NCBI RefSeq assembly: GCF_015694345.1
Contig: NZ_JADQDC010000004.1
Location: forward strand, 124,001-188,000
Direction of reading: 5' to 3'
Source: Novosphingobium jiangmenense
GTDB lineage: Bacteria; Pseudomonadota; Alphaproteobacteria; Sphingomonadales; Sphingomonadaceae
Length of the DNA: 64,000 nucleotides
Shown here piece after piece: positions 59,793-64,000 of the stretch. Under the pieces are notes generated by a model that did not search any database, was not told the origin of the DNA, and saw only the letters and a program-made list of their open reading frames with translations. The position numbers and the translations under genes were made by a program. Every line of letters begins with the position of its first letter. Position 1 is the first letter of the stretch.

Positions 59793-60086
59793 TCAACGGT
59801 TCCGCTCATCCTCCAGCCGGTCCTCGATCGATTCATCGTGGCCGGTGCCGCTCGACAGGAACACCAGTCCCATCAGTGCCGCCATCAGCATGATCGTCAG
59901 CCAGACGCCCAGTGCCGAGGCGATGTAAAGGTGGATCGAAACGAAGCCGATCTGGAGGTAAAGAACATAGAGGACCACGCCGACCACGGCAGTGCTGAAC
60001 AGCGCCATCCAGCGCATGATCTGCCGGTATCGCGCCCAGGCAAATCGAGCGTTTTCAGGATCATCGAGGGGTGAGCGTCCGACCAT
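59793..60086 (-). CDS. Small two-helix membrane protein (97 aa)
   Basis: This small membrane protein has two hydrophobic segments (RWMALFSTAVVGVVLYVLYLQIGFV, LYIASALGVWLTIMLMAALMGLVFLSSG) and a charged C-terminal tail. It is similar in layout to small uncharacterised sphingomonad membrane proteins. It is divergent from the CBS gene and 31 bases before erpA on the same strand. Confidence 0.8.
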   Translation of the reverse strand: MVGRSPLDDPENARFAWARYRQIMRWMALFSTAVVGVVLYVLYLQIGFVSIHLYIASALGVWLTIMLMAALMGLVFLSSGTGHDESIEDRLEDERNR

Positions 60087-60228
60087 GGCAAAGTCCTTTG
60101 GCGTTCGAAGATGGTGCGCGCAACGGCTTTGACAATGGCCACCAAGATGGCATGATCCCTATGGGAGTTCAGGCGGCCCGAAAAGACGCCCGAAGGCGCA
60201 AGTCGGCCGCATCACGAAGGAGGATGCC

Positions 60229-60657
60229 ATGACGATTGCGCAAGTCATTCAGGGACGCGGTGAAGTCTGGAGCGTGTCCGCCGACGCGCAGGTTTCCGAC
60301 GCGATCGACATGCTCGCCCACCACCGCATCGGCGCCCTGCCGGTGAGCGACGGGGACAGCGGCGTGGCCGGAATCTTCTCCGAACGCGACATGATCCGCT
60401 GCCTGCACAAGCATGGCGAGGCGGCGCTGCACATGAAGGTGCGCGACATGATGACTGCGCCGGTCGTCACCGTTTCCCCTCAGACCTCGGTGATGGAGGC
60501 GCTGGCCCTGATGACCCAGCGCCGCTTCCGCCATCTCCCTGTAGTGGAAGGAAATTCCATGGTCGCCTTCGTCTCGATCGGCGACCTCGTGAAGCACCGG
60601 CTCGACAAGATCGAGGCCGAGGCGGACGCGATGCGGGTCTATATCCAGCAGGCCTGA
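60229..60657 (+). CDS. CBS domain-containing protein
   Basis: This 142-aa protein has two CBS domains (SVSADAQVSDAIDMLAHHRIGALPVSDGDSGVAGIFSERDMIRCL and MMTAPVVTVSPQTSVMEALALMTQRRFRHLPVVEGNSMVAFVSIGDLV), which bind adenosyl ligands as an energy sensor. Stand-alone CBS proteins often regulate partner enzymes or channels. GGAGG precedes the ATG. Confidence 0.9.
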   Translation: MTIAQVIQGRGEVWSVSADAQVSDAIDMLAHHRIGALPVSDGDSGVAGIFSERDMIRCLHKHGEAALHMKVRDMMTAPVVTVSPQTSVMEALALMTQRRFRHLPVVEGNSMVAFVSIGDLVKHRLDKIEAEADAMRVYIQQA

Positions 60658-60770
60658 TCCTACGCTCCCGGCATTTCCAACTCTCGGGGGCAGAAGGGCA
60701 ACTCCCCCCGAACTCTCCCCCAACTCCCCCGCAACTCCCGGGCACCATCGCCCTGCAAACGGGCATCTCG

Positions 60771-60786
60771 CATTTCACGTGAAACA
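60771..60786. promoter_or_regulatory. parS-like site CATTTCACGTGAAACA
   Basis: The palindrome TTTCACGTGAAA (60773-60784) inside CATTTCACGTGAAACA matches 14 of 16 positions of the bacterial parS consensus TGTTTCACGTGAAACA. parS is the loading site of ParB for chromosome segregation and is normally found within the origin-proximal part of the chromosome. It lies between the CBS gene and the M24 peptidase gene. The match is direct; ParB binding is inference. Confidence 0.7.
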
Positions 60787-60820
60787 CTCTAGGCTTCCCT
60801 CACACATGGGGAAATCCGAC

Positions 60821-62149
60821 ATGCACCTGACCCGCCGCTCGCTCCTCGCCGGAGCCGCCGCCGCGACCGCCTCGCTCTCGATCTCGATCCGCGCGCAGGT
60901 CCTGCCGCCGCAAGGCTTCGCCACGCCCTCGGGCACCTTCCCGTTCGGCCCCGAGGTCTACCGCGAGCGCCGGGCGAAGTTGATGGCAACGCTAAAGGAT
61001 GGCGTGGCGGTGATCCATGGGGCGGAGCGTGACCGGACCAGCGGGCCGGTGAGTCCGCCGTTCTACCAGTCCGGCGATTTCGCGTGGCTGACCGGGATTG
61101 TCGACGAACCCGGCGCCGTGCTGGTGCTGGCCCCGGCGGAGCGGACCTACCGGGAATTCCTGCTGCTCCCGTCGCGCGATGTCGAGACCGAGCGCTGGGA
61201 TGTGGAGCGCTTGCCGCTGGGCTCGCTGATCGAACAACGCACGGGAATTCAGAGGGTTAGACGAACCTCAGGGCTGGATGGCCTCGTCACCCAACTCGCG
61301 GCGCGGAGCCGGACGCTGCACTTCATGGGCCCGATCACCAGCGCTTCGGCCCCGGTACCGCCCGCGATGGAACTCTATGGCCGGGTGATGAGCCATGTTC
61401 CGGGCTGCACGATGAAGGACCAGAGCGCGCTGCTGCCCGCCCTACGTACCGTCAAGGAACTGCGCGAGCTGGAGCTGATGCGCAAGGCGCTCGCCGCGAC
61501 GCAGGCCGGCCAACTTGCCGCGATGAAGGCGGTGCGCCCGGGCATGACCGAGCGGCAGCTGACAGCCCTGCTCGAAGACGGCTTCCGGCAGGGCGGGGGC
61601 GAGGGGCTGTCCTACGATTCGATCGTGGCGACCGGCCGCAATGCCGCTTCGCTGCACTATGCCCACGGCAATGCGGTGATCGGCGCGCAGGATCTGGTGC
61701 TGATCGATGCGGCGGCCTCTGTCGGCACTTATGCCTGCGACATCACCCGCACCTTCCCGGCCTCTGGCAAGTTCACCGCGCAGCAGCGGGCCGACTATGA
61801 ACTGGTCATGGCGGCGCAGGACGCGGCGGCCAAGCTTTTGAAACCCGGCGTGATTCACGAAGACATGACCGAGGCGGTCTATGCCCTGTTCCGCAAGGCC
61901 GGGCGCATTGACGAGTTCCCCCATGGCCTTGGCCACTTCGTCGGCCTCGATGTCCACGACGCGGGCGACTATGCCAAGCCGATCCCGGCGGGCGCGGTGA
62001 TCACCATCGAGCCGGGGCTGTATAACCAGCAAGCCAATCAGGGCATCCGCATCGAGGACCTCTACCTCGTCACCGCCACCGGCTGCGAACGCCTGAGCAC
62101 CGGCATCCCGCGCACGGTGGCGGAGATCGAGGCGTTCATGGGGCGGTAG
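60821..62149 (+). CDS. Tat-exported M24 family metallopeptidase (aminopeptidase P-like)
   Basis: This protein of about 442 aa has a twin-arginine signal (MHLTRRSLLAGAAAATASLSISIRA) and a pita-bread fold. The metal ligands of Xaa-Pro aminopeptidase P are seen: D in VLIDAAASVGTYACDITRTF (two Asp), H in EFPHGLGHFVGLDVHDAG, E in TIEPGLY and E in GIRIEDLYLV. It removes N-terminal residues before proline in the periplasm. The ATG at 60821 follows GGGGAAA. An alternative ATG at 60806 is less suitable. Confidence 0.88.
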   Translation: MHLTRRSLLAGAAAATASLSISIRAQVLPPQGFATPSGTFPFGPEVYRERRAKLMATLKDGVAVIHGAERDRTSGPVSPPFYQSGDFAWLTGIVDEPGAVLVLAPAERTYREFLLLPSRDVETERWDVERLPLGSLIEQRTGIQRVRRTSGLDGLVTQLAARSRTLHFMGPITSASAPVPPAMELYGRVMSHVPGCTMKDQSALLPALRTVKELRELELMRKALAATQAGQLAAMKAVRPGMTERQLTALLEDGFRQGGGEGLSYDSIVATGRNAASLHYAHGNAVIGAQDLVLIDAAASVGTYACDITRTFPASGKFTAQQRADYELVMAAQDAAAKLLKPGVIHEDMTEAVYALFRKAGRIDEFPHGLGHFVGLDVHDAGDYAKPIPAGAVITIEPGLYNQQANQGIRIEDLYLVTATGCERLSTGIPRTVAEIEAFMGR

Positions 62150-62179
62150 GCCCCTCCGTCAGCGCTTCGCGCTGCCACC

Positions 62180-62214
62180 CCCCATTTGCACTTCGTGAAA
62201 TGGGGAGGATTTTT
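62180..62214 (+). terminator. Terminator between M24 peptidase and adenosine kinase genes
   Basis: The stem CCCCATTT (62180-62187) pairs with AAATGGGG (62198-62205). An inner CAC/GTG pair tightens the loop, and a TTTTT tract follows at 62210-62214. It ends the M24 gene transcript and may also work for the converging adenosine kinase gene. Confidence 0.75.
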
Positions 62215-62220
62215 CGGGCG

Positions 62221-63216
62221 TCAGCCCAAGCGCTTGGCCACAAGTTCCTGCAGGTTGGCTTCGGGGCGCGCGCCGTAGTGCGAGATCACTTCAGCGGCGC
62301 AGATGGCGCCGAGAGTGAGGCTTTCGGCGAGCGGTTTGTTGCGGACGTAGCCGTAGAGGAAGCCTGCGGCGAAGAGGTCGCCGGCGCCGGTGGTGTCGAC
62401 GACCTTGTCGATCGGCTCGGCGGGGACGTGGGCGTGTTCGCCGTTGCTGATGGCGTGGGCGCCGTTTTCGCTGCGAGTGACGACGACAGTGGGGACCTTG
62501 GCGGCGAGCTGTTCGATCCCGGCGTGGAAGTCCTCGATGCCGGTCAGCGCGGCGAGTTCGTGTTCGTTGGCGAAGAGGATGTCGATCTGGCCATCATCGA
62601 TCAGGGCGCGGAAATCGTCGCCGTGGCGGGAGATGACGAAGGCGTCGGACAGGGTGAAGGCGACCTTGCGCCCGGCGTTGCGGGCGGCGGCGATGGCGCG
62701 GCGCATGGCCTTGCGCGGCTCTTCCGGGTCCCACAGGTAGCCTTCGAGATAGAGCACGCTGGCCGAGGCGATCTGTGCGTCGTCCAGAGCCTCGGCCGGC
62801 AGGAACTGCGAGGCACCGAGGAAGGTGTTCATCGTGCGCTGGCCATCGGGCGAGACGAAGATCAGGCAGCGCGCCGTCGGCGGCTCGTCAGCGCGGACGG
62901 GCGTCTGGAAATCGATGCCGCCAGCGCGGATATCGTGGGCGAAGACTTCGCCGAGCTGATCGTCGGCGACCTGGCCGATGAACGCGCACTTTGCGCCCAG
63001 AGCAGCGAGGCCTGCCAGCGTGTTGGCCGCCGAGCCGCCCGAGATTTCGCGGGCCGGACCCATCGCGTCGTAGAGTTCGGTGGCGCGGGCCGTGTCGACC
63101 AGAGTCATGCCGCCCTTGGCGAGGCCGAGCCGTTCGATGTCCGCATCCTCGCAAGGGGCCATCACGTCGACGATGGCGTTGCCGATGGCGATGACGTCGT
63201 AAAGCGGTTCGGACAT
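62221..63216 (-). CDS. PfkB family carbohydrate kinase (adenosine kinase-like)
   Basis: This 331-aa ribokinase-fold enzyme has the PfkB signatures GGSAANTLAGLAALG and DTTGAGDLFAAGFLYG with the catalytic Asp. The sequence MSEPLYDVIAIGNAIVDVMAPCEDADIERLGLAKGGMTLVD, RTMNTFLGASQFL and FANEHELAALTG are close to bacterial adenosine kinases. It would phosphorylate adenosine or a similar nucleoside in purine salvage. Confidence 0.88.
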   Translation of the reverse strand: MSEPLYDVIAIGNAIVDVMAPCEDADIERLGLAKGGMTLVDTARATELYDAMGPAREISGGSAANTLAGLAALGAKCAFIGQVADDQLGEVFAHDIRAGGIDFQTPVRADEPPTARCLIFVSPDGQRTMNTFLGASQFLPAEALDDAQIASASVLYLEGYLWDPEEPRKAMRRAIAAARNAGRKVAFTLSDAFVISRHGDDFRALIDDGQIDILFANEHELAALTGIEDFHAGIEQLAAKVPTVVVTRSENGAHAISNGEHAHVPAEPIDKVVDTTGAGDLFAAGFLYGYVRNKPLAESLTLGAICAAEVISHYGARPEANLQELVAKRLG

Positions 63217-63368
63217 GCAGGGAGGCTCCGTGAATTCGGGAATGGCGCTGGCCTAGCCGCTATGCCGCGTTGCAGCAAGCCGGTGAACGCGCCGGTCCGA
63301 TGGCGCAATGCGCCAATCCGCCAAGGGCCATGGTTGACGATGACCCGAGAGCGCGGCATCCCGCAGGC

Positions 63369-63803
63369 GTGACGCGCCTGAAGATCCTGTCCGTGCCCGC
63401 TCTGGCTCTCCTGCTCGCCTCGTGCGGTGGGGGAGGGGCGCCAACCGGCGGCAAGACCGCCGTCGTCCGGTCAGCGCCCAGCGCCCCGGTCCGCACGACG
63501 GTGCCGCGTCCGGCGCCGGTGGGCAAGCCGACCGCGCAAGTGCAGATGATCCCCGGGCTGGAGGGCGTGATCGGATCGGATGCGCTGCAGCTTGGCCGGG
63601 TGTTCGGCCCGCCCCGGCTCGACGTGATCGAGGACGATGCGCGCAAGCTGCAGTGGTCGGGCACGGCCTGCATCCTCGACGTCTACCTGTATCCCCCGGC
63701 GAATGGCGGGAAGCCGACCGCGACTTATGTCGATGCGCGGCGCGGGGATGGGCGCGACGTGGACCGGGCGGCCTGCGTGGCGGCGCTCAGGAAAGCTCCG
63801 TAA
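63369..63803 (+). CDS. Putative lipoprotein
   Basis: This protein of about 144 aa has a lipoprotein signal (VTRLKILSVPALALLLASC, lipobox Cys) when started at GTG 63369. A proline/threonine-rich linker follows, then a small domain with GLEGVIGSDALQLGRVFGPPRLDVIEDDARKLQWSGTACILDVYLYPPANGGKPTATYVDARRGDGRDVDRAACVAALRKAP, of the BamE/SmpA-like style (GxxxxxL-x-FGxP). It is probably anchored in the outer membrane. An upstream ATG at 63330 lacks the typical signal. Confidence 0.75.
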   Translation: MTRLKILSVPALALLLASCGGGGAPTGGKTAVVRSAPSAPVRTTVPRPAPVGKPTAQVQMIPGLEGVIGSDALQLGRVFGPPRLDVIEDDARKLQWSGTACILDVYLYPPANGGKPTATYVDARRGDGRDVDRAACVAALRKAP

Positions 63804-64000
63804 CCGCGCAGGACGGGGCTGCGGGAATCGCGGCCCATGGCGCAAAGGCGGCGACGCCCTCGCGCGAGACATCGGCCAACGTATAGCGATCGAGCACGGC
63901 GAGGAAGGCTTCGAGCGCCTCGGCGAGGACGCTGCTGAGCGCGCAGTTTTCGCGCAGGGCGCAGGTCGCGCAGTCGGCGAGGCGCAGGCCTTTTTCGAGC
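63787..64000 (-). CDS. Rrf2 family transcriptional regulator, C-terminal part
   Basis: The frame is open to the right edge, so only the last 71 codons are seen. The sequence GLRLADCATCALRENCALSSVLAEALEAFLAVLDRYTLADV has the three-Cys cluster (C-x2-C-x5-C) of Rrf2 regulators such as IscR, NsrR or RirA, which bind an Fe-S cluster and respond to iron or nitric oxide. The 3' end overlaps the convergent lipoprotein gene by 17 bases. The N-terminal winged helix lies outside the window. Confidence 0.72.
   Translation of the reverse strand, partial: LEKGLRLADCATCALRENCALSSVLAEALEAFLAVLDRYTLADVSREGVAAFAPWAAIPAAPSCAVTELS

Overview
The window looks like chromosome from a GC-rich alphaproteobacterium of the Sphingomonadales (Novosphingobium or Sphingomonas type). 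This assignment rests on gene content: two large TonB-dependent receptors, NnrU, DUF2093, a secreted S9 peptidase and a secreted M24 peptidase, Dxs, ErpA, IhfB, a Zur-like regulator and an Rrf2-family regulator. It was made by recognition, not by a database search. A parS-like palindrome at 60771-60786 hints that the segment may lie in the origin-proximal half of the chromosome.

Left backbone (1-26807). First come the end of an S9 peptidase, a thioredoxin-like ferredoxin, an NAD(P)H-hydrate dehydratase with a histidine phosphatase, and a hemerythrin protein. Next is a catabolic locus: a GntR/FCD regulator, a TonB-dependent receptor, and a divergent operon encoding an HMG-CoA-lyase-type aldolase, hydantoinase/oxoprolinase-type HyuA and HyuB, and a CaiB/BaiF CoA-transferase. 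A perfect TTGTATACAA palindrome lies between the two arms and is a likely regulator operator. Then come a sugar-phosphate isomerase-like protein, purD and xseA with overlapping divergent start codons, DUF2093, an M23 peptidase and a large Oar-like TonB-dependent receptor with a strong terminator. A glycan-type operon (FAD oxidoreductase, GtrA, polytopic GT-C-like protein) and a PilZ protein complete this part.

Integrated element (26808-49839, about 23 kb, visibly more AT-rich). It is bounded by a 55-bp direct repeat that corresponds to the 3' part of an intact tRNA-Leu(TAA) gene at the right end. A tyrosine integrase sits next to that tRNA. Moving inward are divergent regulators with paired operator sites and a chain of tightly overlapping small genes leading into a TOPRIM primase/ATPase. 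A cluster of iteron-like repeats (a candidate replication origin) and a TerS-like packaging module follow. I find no large terminase, portal, major capsid or tail tube. Between the TerS module and two tail genes (a short tape-measure protein with a lysozyme-like domain, and a baseplate hub) lie a KAP-family NTPase, a small exported protein and an ApeA-type HEPN protein. The left end carries a DUF2939 protein, small phage-type genes, a four-gene operon ending in a HEPN-like protein, and a coupled cassette of a TIGR04255 protein with two small uncharacterised proteins. This composition fits a phage satellite, or a heavily reduced prophage, loaded with anti-phage cargo. It is the most interesting part of the window.

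Right backbone (49840-64000). It holds ihfB, a YtrA-type GntR regulator divergent from a POT peptide transporter, nnrU, dxs, an MHS-type MFS transporter, a Zur-like regulator, msrA, a 42-aa membrane peptide, xthA-erpA (overlapping), a small membrane protein, a CBS-domain protein, a Tat-exported M24 peptidase, an adenosine-kinase-like PfkB protein, a lipoprotein, and the C-terminus of an Rrf2 regulator that runs off the right edge.
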